From Sulfurimonas sp. HSL3-7 (GTDB lineage: Bacteria > Campylobacterota > Campylobacteria > Campylobacterales > Sulfurimonadaceae), in assembly GCF_039645985.1 (NCBI RefSeq), contig NZ_CP147919.1:868001-932000 (forward strand): a stretch of DNA of 64,000 nucleotides, read 5' to 3'. A model generated the notes under the pieces. That model saw nothing but the letters and a program-made list of their open reading frames with translations. It ran no database searches and had not been told where the DNA came from. Positions 45,898 through 55,000 of this stretch are shown in pieces. How positions within the stretch are numbered: position 1 is the stretch's first letter; each line of letters opens with the position of its first letter. The position numbers and the translations under genes were made by a program.

Positions 45898-47723
45898 GCG
45901 CGCTCCTCTCCGGGAAGGTCAAAGATGGTCGCACCCTCTTCGGCACTGTTGACCTCTTGGCGTACCGCTGCAAAAAGTTCCCGGCCGAAACCGTGGTGAC
46001 GCGGTGTGAGCTCGCAGCTTCCAAGCGGACGGGTATCAAATCTATCTTCATCAATCAGCAGGGTGATCTCGCCGTTTTCGATGTCCATACGGATCATGTC
46101 GCCGGTGACGACCTTGGCGATTGCCCCGCCATCCTTGGCTTCCGGGGAGAGGTGGATGGCCGAAGGCACTTTGCCCGAAGCACCGGACATGCGCCCGTCG
46201 GTGATGATGGCCACGTTGAAGCCTTTGTCCTGCAAGACACCCAGCGGCGGCATCAGCCCGTGAAGTTCCGGCATCCCGTTGGCTTTGGGCCCCTGGTAGC
46301 GGACGACGGCGATGAAGTCCCGTTCGAGTTCTCCCGCCTTAAAGGCACGTTGAAGCGCTTCCTGGGATTCGAAGACGATCGCGGGTGCTTCGATGAAGAG
46401 CTGTCCGGGTTTAAGGGCCGAGGTTTTGATAACGCTCCGGCCAAGGTTCCCGGTAAGCAGTTTCAAACCGCCCTCATGGCTGAACGGTGTGTCGGCGGAG
46501 CCGATGACACCGGTGTCCCTGGAGGTTTTCGCCCCTTCTGAAAAGGCGACCTTTCCTCTGTCAAGCTGCGGTTCGACGACGTAGTTTCGCAAGCCTCTGC
46601 CGACGATGGTCTCGACATCGTCATGTACCAGGCCGGCATCCAAAAGCTGGTGGATCACGACGCTCATACCGCCTGCTTCTCGGAAATGGTTGACATCGGC
46701 TTGTCCGTTAGGATACATCTTGCAGAGCAGAGGCGTTACCTTGGAGACGGCATCAAAATCATCCCAGTTGAGGATGATCCCGGCCGCTTTGGCCATAGCA
46801 ATGAGGTGGATGGTGTGGTTGGTTGAACCGCCTGTCGCCATCAGCCCGACGATGGCGTTGACAAAACTTTTTTCATCAATGATGCGGCCTATCGGTTTGT
46901 AGTTCCCTGAACTCTCCGTCATACCGACGATACGCTGTGCGGCGTCCCGGGTGAGGGCATCGCGCAGAGGCGTATCGGTGTTGACAAAAGAGCTGTTGGG
47001 CAGCTGCAGCCCCATCATCTCCAGCAGCATCTGGTTGGAGTTTGCCGTACCGTAGAAGGTACAGGTGCCGCTGCTGTGATAGGAGGCGGATTCGGCTTTG
47101 AGCAGGGCACCTTCGCTCACCTTGCCCTGGGCAAACTCCTGACGTATCAGCGATTTCTCGCTGTTGGAGATACCTGAAGGCATGGGCCCTGCCGGGATGA
47201 AAATGGCGGGAAGATGGCCGAAAGAGAGGGCGCCGATGAGCAGACCCGGCACGATCTTGTCGCAGACGCCGAGGTAGAGTGCGCCGTCATAGACGTTGTG
47301 CGAGAGGGCGATAGCGGTGCCCATGGCGATATTGTCACGGCTGAAAAGGCTCAGCTCCATGCCCGGCTGGGATTGGGTCACCCCGTCGCACATGGCAGGA
47401 ACACCGCCGGCGACCTGGGCCGTCGCACCGACATCCATTAAGGCCCGTTTGATCAGGGGCGGGTAGAGTTTAAAGGGTTCATGGGCGGAGAGCATGTCGT
47501 TGTACGCGGTAACAATGGCGATGTTGGCGGCCGTATCATGTGAGAGGGCCGCTTTCTCTTCTGTGCTCATCGGTGCCATCGCATGAGCGAGGTTGCTGCA
47601 GCCGAGGGTTGTCCGGTTGACGCCGTGCCCCTGCGCCGCGTCAATGCGCGCTTTGTATAGAACACGGCTCTTTTGCGAGCGTTTGATGATCGCATCGGTG
47701 ACGCTCTGGATAATTTCATTCAT
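45894..47723 (-). CDS. edd: Phosphogluconate dehydratase
   Basis: The 609-residue IlvD/Edd-family enzyme turns 6-phosphogluconate into KDPG with an iron-sulphur cluster. Cluster ligands are seen in LGVCDKIVPG and SGTCTFYGTANSNQM, and another in AMCDGVTQSQPGM. Length (about 600) and the MSAHEPF region favour Edd over dihydroxyacid dehydratase, as does its place between pgl and eda. It overlaps both neighbours by 4 nt, so the four ED genes are translationally coupled. Confidence 0.95.
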   Translation of the reverse strand: MNEIIQSVTDAIIKRSQKSRVLYKARIDAAQGHGVNRTTLGCSNLAHAMAPMSTEEKAALSHDTAANIAIVTAYNDMLSAHEPFKLYPPLIKRALMDVGATAQVAGGVPAMCDGVTQSQPGMELSLFSRDNIAMGTAIALSHNVYDGALYLGVCDKIVPGLLIGALSFGHLPAIFIPAGPMPSGISNSEKSLIRQEFAQGKVSEGALLKAESASYHSSGTCTFYGTANSNQMLLEMMGLQLPNSSFVNTDTPLRDALTRDAAQRIVGMTESSGNYKPIGRIIDEKSFVNAIVGLMATGGSTNHTIHLIAMAKAAGIILNWDDFDAVSKVTPLLCKMYPNGQADVNHFREAGGMSVVIHQLLDAGLVHDDVETIVGRGLRNYVVEPQLDRGKVAFSEGAKTSRDTGVIGSADTPFSHEGGLKLLTGNLGRSVIKTSALKPGQLFIEAPAIVFESQEALQRAFKAGELERDFIAVVRYQGPKANGMPELHGLMPPLGVLQDKGFNVAIITDGRMSGASGKVPSAIHLSPEAKDGGAIAKVVTGDMIRMDIENGEITLLIDEDRFDTRPLGSCELTPRHHGFGRELFAAVRQEVNSAEEGATIFDLPGEERA

Positions 47724-48415
47724 CGGAAATAGACCTTTATGTCGGTGAGGTCCTGCTGCAGGACAGAGCGCACAGGCAGCGTATGCATATCCTCGCCCTT
47801 GATCACCTCCTGATAGACGGCAAGCTTCTCTTTGCCCTCGAAGTGAAGGTAGAGATGCCGGGCACTCAGGATCGCAGTACGTGTCAGACTCATACGGCTG
47901 TGCGGTGCTGTCTCCGGTTCGACAGCGATGCAGAATTTTTTGTTTGTGAGGTCCAAGGCGTGGTCGAGTTGCCTGCTTTCAGGGAAAAGCGAGGCGATGT
48001 GGCCGTCTTTTCCCATTCCTAGCAGTGTGACGTCAAAAGGGTAAAGCTCTTTTCGATAGGTTTGTGAACAGTGTTCTTGCGCCTCCTTCAAAGAGAGCCC
48101 CTCCGTGTACATCCCGACAAAACGCGCCTTGCCGGCACGCTCTTGCAGAAGGTGTTTTTTGACAAAGCCTTCATTGCTGTCGTTGTGGGTGGGCGGTACC
48201 CACCGTTCATCGCAGAGTCCTATGCTGACCTTTTCCCACGGCAGGTCAATACGGCGCAGCACTTCAAAAAGCGGTTTCGGGGTACTTCCGCCCGAGACAA
48301 GCATGGTCGCTCTGGCATAATGGCGGATCGCCGTTTTCAGATCGTAGGCTATCTGTTGACTTAAGTCCTCAAGCAACTTGGATTGTGTTGTAAATGCATG
48401 TACAAATTTACTCAT
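47720..48415 (-). CDS. pgl: 6-phosphogluconolactonase
   Basis: This 231-residue NagB-like enzyme hydrolyses 6-phosphogluconolactone, linking Zwf to Edd. Visible motifs are VSGGSTPKPLFEVL, LCDERWVPP and GMGKDGHIASLFP, all diagnostic. ATG at 48415 is chosen because the longer frame to 48481 runs into zwf; this ATG overlaps the zwf stop by 8 nt. Confidence 0.95.
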   Translation of the reverse strand: MSKFVHAFTTQSKLLEDLSQQIAYDLKTAIRHYARATMLVSGGSTPKPLFEVLRRIDLPWEKVSIGLCDERWVPPTHNDSNEGFVKKHLLQERAGKARFVGMYTEGLSLKEAQEHCSQTYRKELYPFDVTLLGMGKDGHIASLFPESRQLDHALDLTNKKFCIAVEPETAPHSRMSLTRTAILSARHLYLHFEGKEKLAVYQEVIKGEDMHTLPVRSVLQQDLTDIKVYFR

Positions 48416-49871
48416 CGTGCCAGCTCCTTCCGTCACGTGCAATGAGATGGATCGCCGCACTCGGCCCGTCGGTGCCGGCATTATACTTTTTCATCGGTGT
48501 CATATTGGCCGCCCAGCCTTTGATGATGGCGTCGGTCCACTTCCATGCGGCTTCGACTTCGTCCAGGCGCATAAAGAGCGTCGGGTTGGCCCGGATGACA
48601 TCCAGCAGCAGCCGTTCATAGGCTTCCGGTTTGCGCTGGTTGTTCATCGGGGCGTTAAGTTCGAGTTCGACCTGCTGCAGGTGCATGTTCTCGCTCAGAC
48701 CCGGAATCTTGTTCATCAGTTTGAGACGGATACTCTCTTTGGGCTGCAGGGAGATGACCAGCTGGTTCTCGGAGATGCAGGCGCCGTTGTTGGCAAAGAT
48801 GGAGTGGGGTACGGTTTTGAACTGGATCACGATCTCGGAGTAGCGCTGGCGCATTCGTTTGCCGCTGCGGATATAAAACGGTACCCCGTTCCAGCGCCAG
48901 TTGTCGATATCGACGCGCAGGGCGGTAAAGGTTTCGGTCGTACTGTTCTCGACCCCTTCGCCTTCCTGGTAGCCGGGGACGGCCTCCCCGCCGTTTGAAC
49001 CGCTGGTGTACTGGGCGCGGACGCTTTTCTGCTCGATGTCGGTCGGTGTCATAGGGCGGAGCGAACGGAGGACTTTGACCTTTTCGTCACGGGTACTGTC
49101 GGCCTCTAGCGAACACGGCGGCTCCATCGCGACAAGGCAGAGCAGCTGCATCAGGTGGTTCTGGATCATGTCGCGCATGGCGCCGTATTCGTCATAATAG
49201 CCCCAGCGTCCTTCGACACCGACGCTTTCGGCGACGGTGATCTGGACGTGGTCGATGTTGTCGGAGGACCACAGCGGCATGAAAAATCGGTTGGAAAAAC
49301 GCAGCGCCATAATGTTCTGTACCGTGTCTTTGCCGAGATAGTGGTCGATGCGGTAGATCTGGTTCTCGTCGAAATATTTAAGGACCTCTTTATTGATCAC
49401 CTGTGACGACTGGAGGTCGCGGCCGATCGGTTTTTCGAGAACGACCCGGCTTTTCTCGGTAATAAGCTCCCATTGGCTGAGTGACTGGCAGATACTGCCG
49501 AAAAAGCTTGGCGAAGTTGACAGGTAATTGACGCGTTCGCGTTCGGGATGCTCGTTCAACAGTTCCTTGAGCCCTTTATAGCTTTGGCTGTCGGTAAAGT
49601 CAACGGTTACGAGACGGAGCTGCTTTTTGAAGCGTTCAAATTTTTCGGGTTCGAACGCCCCTTCAGGCAGAAATTCCTGAAGTTTTGTTTCGACCAGTGC
49701 GATATGCTCGCTGCAGTCCATATGGTCACGGCTCAGGGTGATGATACGGGCGTTTGCCGTGAGGTAACCGTCGCTGTAGAGGAAATAGAGTGCCGGCATC
49801 AGCTTGCGAAATGCCAGATCACCGTGTCCTCCGAAGATCATGATGTCACAAAGATTTTCCAGTTCACTCAT
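48408..49871 (-). CDS. zwf: Glucose-6-phosphate 1-dehydrogenase
   Basis: The 487-residue enzyme oxidises glucose-6-phosphate to the lactone and yields NADPH or NADH. The N-terminal nucleotide-binding motif reads GGHGDLA in place of the usual GASGDLA. The catalytic motif RIDHYLGK is intact, as is EKPIGRDL. ATG at 49871 follows GAGGAAAA; the frame runs 60 codons further without a ribosome site. It lies 28 nt after galU and overlaps pgl. The changed nucleotide motif may affect cofactor preference, which cannot be read from sequence. Confidence 0.95.
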   Translation of the reverse strand: MSELENLCDIMIFGGHGDLAFRKLMPALYFLYSDGYLTANARIITLSRDHMDCSEHIALVETKLQEFLPEGAFEPEKFERFKKQLRLVTVDFTDSQSYKGLKELLNEHPERERVNYLSTSPSFFGSICQSLSQWELITEKSRVVLEKPIGRDLQSSQVINKEVLKYFDENQIYRIDHYLGKDTVQNIMALRFSNRFFMPLWSSDNIDHVQITVAESVGVEGRWGYYDEYGAMRDMIQNHLMQLLCLVAMEPPCSLEADSTRDEKVKVLRSLRPMTPTDIEQKSVRAQYTSGSNGGEAVPGYQEGEGVENSTTETFTALRVDIDNWRWNGVPFYIRSGKRMRQRYSEIVIQFKTVPHSIFANNGACISENQLVISLQPKESIRLKLMNKIPGLSENMHLQQVELELNAPMNNQRKPEAYERLLLDVIRANPTLFMRLDEVEAAWKWTDAIIKGWAANMTPMKKYNAGTDGPSAAIHLIARDGRSWHDE

Positions 49872-49899
49872 TTTTTCCTCTTTTACGCGATGCGTTGGG

Positions 49900-50730
49900 C
49901 TATTGTTCTTTTTCCAGATCGTAGAAGTAGTTGGTCGCTTCCACAAAACCGTCGACACTCCCGCAGTCAAAGCGCTTGCCTTTGAATTTATAGGCGATGA
50001 CCATCCCTTTTTTGGCCTGTGTACAGAGGGCATCGGTGATCTGAAGTTCACCGTTCTTGCCCGGTTTTGTCTTCTCGATGACTTTGAAGATATCCGGGGT
50101 CAGGATATAGCGGCCGATAACGGCGAGGTTGGTCGGTGCCTTGTCGTTGTCGGGTTTTTCGACCATGTTGGAGACCATATAGACGTCGTCTTCGATCATG
50201 TTCCCTTCGATGACACCGTATTTGTGGACCTCTTCGAGCGGGACTTCCATGGTTGCGACGATGCAGCACTTATACTTGTTGTAAAGCTCGACCATCTGTT
50301 TGAGAATGCCGTCACCTTCGGGGTTGACGCAGAGGTCGTCCGCGAGTATCACGGCGAAAGGGTCCTGCTCGCCGACGAGAACCTTGCCTTTATAGATGGC
50401 ATCACCGAGGCCTTTCATCTCGTTTTGGCGGGTATAGGTAAAGGTGCACTTGTCGATGATGTTACGGATGCCGCCGAGCAGGGCCTCTTTGGAAGAGCCT
50501 TCGATCTGGTGTTCAAGTTCGTATGAGATGTCAAAGTGGTCCGTAATAGCGCGTTTACCGCGACCGGTAATGACACTCATGACGTTGCATCCGGCCTCCA
50601 TCGCCTCTTCGACACCGTACTGGATAAGCGGTTTGGTCAGTACCGGCAGCATCTCTTTAGGCATCGCTTTGGTAGCAGGCAGAAATCGTGTTCCGTAACC
50701 TGCGGCAGGGAATAGACATTTTGTAATCAT
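49900..50730 (-). CDS. galU: UTP-glucose-1-phosphate uridylyltransferase
   Basis: The 276-residue nucleotidyltransferase makes UDP-glucose from glucose-1-phosphate and UTP. The N-terminal motif AAGYGTRFLPATKAMPKEMLP is read in parts, and ILADDLC and VEKP are in place. In this operon it links glucose-1-phosphate released by the phosphorylase to the UDP-glucose needed by the glucosyl-3-phosphoglycerate synthase, and it will also serve LPS synthesis. It lies 31 nt after the phosphorylase gene. Confidence 0.95.
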   Translation of the reverse strand: MITKCLFPAAGYGTRFLPATKAMPKEMLPVLTKPLIQYGVEEAMEAGCNVMSVITGRGKRAITDHFDISYELEHQIEGSSKEALLGGIRNIIDKCTFTYTRQNEMKGLGDAIYKGKVLVGEQDPFAVILADDLCVNPEGDGILKQMVELYNKYKCCIVATMEVPLEEVHKYGVIEGNMIEDDVYMVSNMVEKPDNDKAPTNLAVIGRYILTPDIFKVIEKTKPGKNGELQITDALCTQAKKGMVIAYKFKGKRFDCGSVDGFVEATNYFYDLEKEQ

Positions 50731-50761
50731 TGGTAATCCTTTTGTAGTGTTTGTTTCATCA

Positions 50762-52480
50762 TTAGTGTTCGCCTCTCAGCCACATTATCTGATACGGTTC
50801 AAGGGTGACCTCTTTGGCCGTGTCAACCTCATACGTTGAGAGCAGGTCTTTTAACGGCAAGTTGAATTCGTCCGGGAGCTTCACCGTGACACTTTCATCG
50901 GAGAAGTTATGCAGGGCCAAAACATACTCTGTCTCTTCACAGCAGCTTTGATCGACAACAAAGAGACGTTTGTCAAGATCATAAAAGCGAAAACGGCCAA
51001 AAGGGTTGAAGGCTTTTTCACTGATACGGATTGAGATCAGACGTTTGTAACTGTCGAGCATGGTCTTGGCAAGCGTGCCCTGTGTCGAGAGTTCGTTCTC
51101 CAGCCAGTCGATGTGGTATTTTTCACGGTTGATAGCACGGTTGATACCGGTGTGTTTGACCCCGTCGTGATAGTTTCTCGAACCGACAAGCGAGTGAAAG
51201 TAGATGCCCGGAACACCCGGCATAACCAAGACTGTCGCCTGTGACAACAGCATTCGCTTGAATCGTATCACGTCACTTTCGTCAGGATGCGTCAATGCGT
51301 CGATATAACTGCAGTTGATCTCATATGGACTCTGTGAACCGTCTTCTTCGGCCCGGTATGAGACCAGACCGCCATGCTCTTGAATGGCGGTGACCATATA
51401 GTCAATATCTTCTTCAGTGAGTATCCCTTTGACAGGACGCAGACCGATACCGTCGTGGCTGGCCGTAAAGTTGAAAAAGCAGACCTTATTGCTTGGCAGG
51501 GTCAGGGTCTGTGCCCAGGAAGTGAGGGTGGTCGTATCGCCGTGCATGATTGCGTGCAGCAGCAGCGGCGGCAGGGCAAAATTGTAGACCATCTGCGCTT
51601 CATCGTCACCGCTTCCGAAATAGGAGACATTCTCATGGTGGGGGACATTGGTCTCGGTGATGATGATCACCTCGGGTGCCACTTCGTGCAAGACCTCACG
51701 CATCAACTGGATAAGTTCATGGGTCTGGGGAAGGTGGACGCATTCGGTACCGATCTCTTTCCAGATGAACGCAATGGCATCAAGCCGTATCAGTGTCGCC
51801 CCTTTTTCGATGTAGTAGAAAAGTGCATCCAGTACATTGCGCAGGACACGGTGGTTTTTGTAGTTGAGATCGACCTGGTCTCTGCTGAAGGTGGTCCAGA
51901 TGTTATGGATCTTGCCCTCGTTGTCTACGAACTCGCTCAGAACCGGCGTCGCACGCGGGCGGACCACTTTACTCAAGTCGACAGCCGGGTCGACCTCCGT
52001 AAAAAAATCCTTGAAGTAGGTGTCGCCGGCGAGGAAGGCTTTGAACCAGTCGGAATACTGGGAGACGTGGTTGATGACACCATCGACCATTAGACGGTAG
52101 TGGGCGCTGATGGTTTCGATCTCGCGCCATGAACCCATATGCGGATCGACCGCAGAGTAGTTTACAACCGAAAATCCGCTGTCCGATGATGAGGGATAAA
52201 AAGGGAGAATGTGGACAGAGTTCACGATGCCATGCAGGTGATTCTCCAAAAAACTGTAAAGCGTCTGCAGCGAGGCTTCGTGGTTACGGTTGACCTGGTC
52301 GCCGTAGGTGATAAGGATGATATCCTTTTCACTCAGATGGTACTCTTTTGAGGTGATACGCTGTTTGTATTTAAAGACAAGGTCGATGATATCATTGACG
52401 GCACGTTCTGCTATTTCGGGAGAGTAGAGTTTGTGCAAGCGTCTGTTGATAGTGTGGTCGGGATCGGAGATGTGCTTCAT
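50762..52480 (-). CDS. GH13 sucrose phosphorylase-family enzyme, probable glucosylglycerate phosphorylase
   Basis: The 572-residue cytoplasmic alpha-amylase-family enzyme of the sucrose phosphorylase subgroup (GH13_18) has all three catalytic acids: nucleophile D234 (IRLDA), acid/base E276 (TETN) and transition-state stabiliser D343 (SHDG). The N-terminal ITYGDQVNRN and YPSSSDSGFSV stretches fit this subgroup. Members act on sucrose, sucrose-6-phosphate or glucosylglycerate; the neighbouring glucosylglycerate genes make glucosylglycerate plus phosphate to glucose-1-phosphate plus D-glycerate the likely reaction. No sucrose synthesis genes are near. It overlaps the synthase stop by 4 nt. Confidence 0.85.
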   Translation of the reverse strand: MKHISDPDHTINRRLHKLYSPEIAERAVNDIIDLVFKYKQRITSKEYHLSEKDIILITYGDQVNRNHEASLQTLYSFLENHLHGIVNSVHILPFYPSSSDSGFSVVNYSAVDPHMGSWREIETISAHYRLMVDGVINHVSQYSDWFKAFLAGDTYFKDFFTEVDPAVDLSKVVRPRATPVLSEFVDNEGKIHNIWTTFSRDQVDLNYKNHRVLRNVLDALFYYIEKGATLIRLDAIAFIWKEIGTECVHLPQTHELIQLMREVLHEVAPEVIIITETNVPHHENVSYFGSGDDEAQMVYNFALPPLLLHAIMHGDTTTLTSWAQTLTLPSNKVCFFNFTASHDGIGLRPVKGILTEEDIDYMVTAIQEHGGLVSYRAEEDGSQSPYEINCSYIDALTHPDESDVIRFKRMLLSQATVLVMPGVPGIYFHSLVGSRNYHDGVKHTGINRAINREKYHIDWLENELSTQGTLAKTMLDSYKRLISIRISEKAFNPFGRFRFYDLDKRLFVVDQSCCEETEYVLALHNFSDESVTVKLPDEFNLPLKDLLSTYEVDTAKEVTLEPYQIMWLRGEH

Positions 52481-53688
52481 GCATTATCCTTTTCGACATA
52501 CGCTGCAAATTTTTCTGAAAATCCAGGCAGGACCGATCGGACGGTGATCCACGGGGAGAGGGAGGGGACACCCATCGGGTCTTTGTAGAACTCTTCCGCG
52601 GCTGCTTTGATGGCACCCTCAAAGGCCTCAACGGCATTGATCTCTTTTTCACGGTTGTATTTGAGATCGTTGAGCTTGCTTAATGCGTTGAATTTTGAGA
52701 TCTCAAAGCGGGACTCTTGAAAGTAGGTCGCCAGAAGCGTCTTAAACGAAGCCCGGGAGAAAACAACCCCCTCTTGGGCCAGGACTCTGAAAAGTGTTTT
52801 TGCAATGTCGTTGGACATCTTATAGATGCCGCCGCCGGAGTCTTGGCTTCCGAGCTCCTGGTGTTTATGTTCGTAGCTCTCCATGATCTCTGTCTGACAG
52901 ATACGGCGGTTGGAGGTGTTTTTATAGACCTCGCTCAGTGTCGAGACCTCAAGCCCCCACGTCGGTGAGATACTGATCCCCCGGCCCAGCGAACGGATAA
53001 AGGCGAACTCGCCGGAGAGTGAGTAGCGGAAACTCTCCATGTAATCAAGGTAGCGGTTGTTTCCGAAGACCTTGACCAGCGAGTGGACCAGCGGTGAGTA
53101 GAAGAGACGTGTCACACGGCCGTGAAGCTTGTCCGTGACGCGCGAGTAGAAGCCTTTGTTAAACTCAAAATCCAGTGCCGGGTGGACAATGGGGAAAAAG
53201 AGACGTGCCGGAACCTCACGCGTGTAGTTTACGATATCACAATCGTGCAGTGCAAAAGCGTAGGCGTCCTGATCGGTCAGGCCATAACCTATCATGGTCC
53301 AGACATTACGCCCTTTGCCGGGTGTATCCAGACCGGGGAACCCCTCGGCTGTCAGTTCTGCATAAAGCTCTTTGATTCGCGGACCGTCGTTCCAGAGAAC
53401 GTCGACCTGGCACGGCAGAACGGACATAAGTGCCTTGACCTCTTCAAACTGTTCTTCGGTGGCCTGGTCAAGCCCGAGAATGATCTTGTAAAGGTAGTTG
53501 ACACCTTTGAGCTCTTCAATGATCTTGTGCATAGCCGGCGTTTCAAACTCCGAGTAGAGTGCCGGCAGCAGAAGGACCATACGATGTCGTTTACCATATT
53601 CGACTAACTCGGATTCCATATCTTCCAGGGAACGGTCCCCAAGTTTTTGTAGGGTGGTGATGACGCCGTTTTGAAAAAAATCAGCCAT
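52477..53688 (-). CDS. gpgS: Glucosyl-3-phosphoglycerate synthase
   Basis: The 403-residue glycosyltransferase with a GT-A fold has a nucleotide-sugar site in GKGRNVW (124-130), a metal-binding DCD (149-151, ALHDCDIV), FNKGFYSRV and GRVTRL stretches, and a helical C-terminal third. This matches the GT81-like glucosyl-3-phosphoglycerate synthases, which join glucose from an NDP-glucose to 3-phosphoglycerate. A phosphatase gene of the matching kind is two genes upstream, which supports the call over a mannosyl enzyme. Its start overlaps the kinase stop by 8 nt. Confidence 0.85.
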   Translation of the reverse strand: MADFFQNGVITTLQKLGDRSLEDMESELVEYGKRHRMVLLLPALYSEFETPAMHKIIEELKGVNYLYKIILGLDQATEEQFEEVKALMSVLPCQVDVLWNDGPRIKELYAELTAEGFPGLDTPGKGRNVWTMIGYGLTDQDAYAFALHDCDIVNYTREVPARLFFPIVHPALDFEFNKGFYSRVTDKLHGRVTRLFYSPLVHSLVKVFGNNRYLDYMESFRYSLSGEFAFIRSLGRGISISPTWGLEVSTLSEVYKNTSNRRICQTEIMESYEHKHQELGSQDSGGGIYKMSNDIAKTLFRVLAQEGVVFSRASFKTLLATYFQESRFEISKFNALSKLNDLKYNREKEINAVEAFEGAIKAAAEEFYKDPMGVPSLSPWITVRSVLPGFSEKFAAYVEKDNA

Positions 53689-55000
53689 TGTTCTCTCCTT
53701 TTTGAGGTGTAGGTTCGATCAACATCATGACGATATCGAGCAGGTTGTTGTGTGTAGGCCCCGTGATAAGAAGTTCGCCTGTCTTTGAAAAAAAGGTGTT
53801 GGAGTCATAGGTCTCAAGGTAGTGCTGCGGATCGATCTCATGTGCGAGGGCATAGACCCGGCTGTGCATGTCGACAAGTGCCCCGGCTGCATCTGAATTC
53901 CCGTCGACACCGTCGGTGGCCGCACTTAAAAAAGTGACGTCGCATTCACCGTCAAGAAGCAGTAAAACAGAAAGTGCCAGATGCTGGTTGCGTCCGCCGC
54001 TGCCTTCGCCCCGGACAGTGACAGTGGCTTCACCGCCAAAGATGAAGCAGTGTCGTTCACCTTGATAGTTTCGTGCAAACGTCACCAGTTCACGCGCCAG
54101 TTCAGTGGCGTCCCCTTCTAACGGTTTCTTCGAAAGTGTTGCGGGAATACCGGCTTTATCCATAAGGGCCTTTGCCTTGTTCAGTACGATGGTATTGGAA
54201 CCGAGGATAATATGGTGAATGTTGGTGTTCTCCGACTTCGGTGTCTCCGGATGTTTTGCTTCTGCGCCCTCTTTTAAGAAGGTTTGCACCCCCTCTGGCA
54301 AGTGATCAAACAGGGCATGCTTCTCAAGCGATACTATGGCATCGTTAAAGGTGGTCGTGTCAAAATAGAGCGGTGCCGAACCGATGGCATGGAGGTCATC
54401 ATCCAGTACATCCGAAAGGACAAGGACCAGCCCTTTGGCCTGGGTGCATTCTGCCAGTTTACCGCCTTTGACTTGCGAGAGATGTTTGCGGACACTGTTG
54501 ATCTCTTCGATGGGCATACCGCCTTTTAACATCAGCGCCGTTGTTTTTTGAAAGTCTTCAAGGCTTATCGATGCTTCGGGAAGTTCGACCATAGCCGAAT
54601 TTCCGCCGGAGAGGAGGTAGATGAAAAAGTCATCTTCCTGCAGGATTTCAAGCTGTTTTCGAAGCGCTTTAGCCGCGTCGATACTTTGTTGCGAGGGGAG
54701 AGGATGGGTACTTTTTATGTAACGGGTATTGTCAAGTTCTATATCGTTCTCATAGGCGCCAACGATCAGGGTCTGTGCAATCCTGTCACCCATGATGGAT
54801 TGTAAGGCTTTTGCCATCGGTACAACCGCTTTTCCGGAGCCCAGCAGGTGTATGTTTTTGTACGTTTGAAGCGGATAATCACGACCGTGCACGCTAAAGA
54901 CATCATTTTCATAACGGCATTGCTGTGCGATCAGGTTGTCCGGTCTGATCTCTTCGATCAGGGCGTTAAAGGTGCGGTGCAACAGCTTTTTATTGGACAT
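53681..55000 (-). CDS. Glycerate 2-kinase of the MOFRL family
   Basis: The 439-residue two-domain kinase has an N-terminal GK-II domain (LLGSGKAVVPMAKAL near 50-64, LLSGGNSAM near 158, and VRKHLSQVKGG) and a C-terminal MOFRL domain (about 300-425: FGGEATV, GRNQHLAL, FLSAATDGVDGNSDAAGA). These kinases convert D-glycerate to 2-phosphoglycerate. Here it would rescue the glycerate set free by the phosphorylase and return it to lower glycolysis. It overlaps both neighbours (11 and 8 nt). Confidence 0.9.
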   Translation of the reverse strand: MSNKKLLHRTFNALIEEIRPDNLIAQQCRYENDVFSVHGRDYPLQTYKNIHLLGSGKAVVPMAKALQSIMGDRIAQTLIVGAYENDIELDNTRYIKSTHPLPSQQSIDAAKALRKQLEILQEDDFFIYLLSGGNSAMVELPEASISLEDFQKTTALMLKGGMPIEEINSVRKHLSQVKGGKLAECTQAKGLVLVLSDVLDDDLHAIGSAPLYFDTTTFNDAIVSLEKHALFDHLPEGVQTFLKEGAEAKHPETPKSENTNIHHIILGSNTIVLNKAKALMDKAGIPATLSKKPLEGDATELARELVTFARNYQGERHCFIFGGEATVTVRGEGSGGRNQHLALSVLLLLDGECDVTFLSAATDGVDGNSDAAGALVDMHSRVYALAHEIDPQHYLETYDSNTFFSKTGELLITGPTHNNLLDIVMMLIEPTPQKGENNG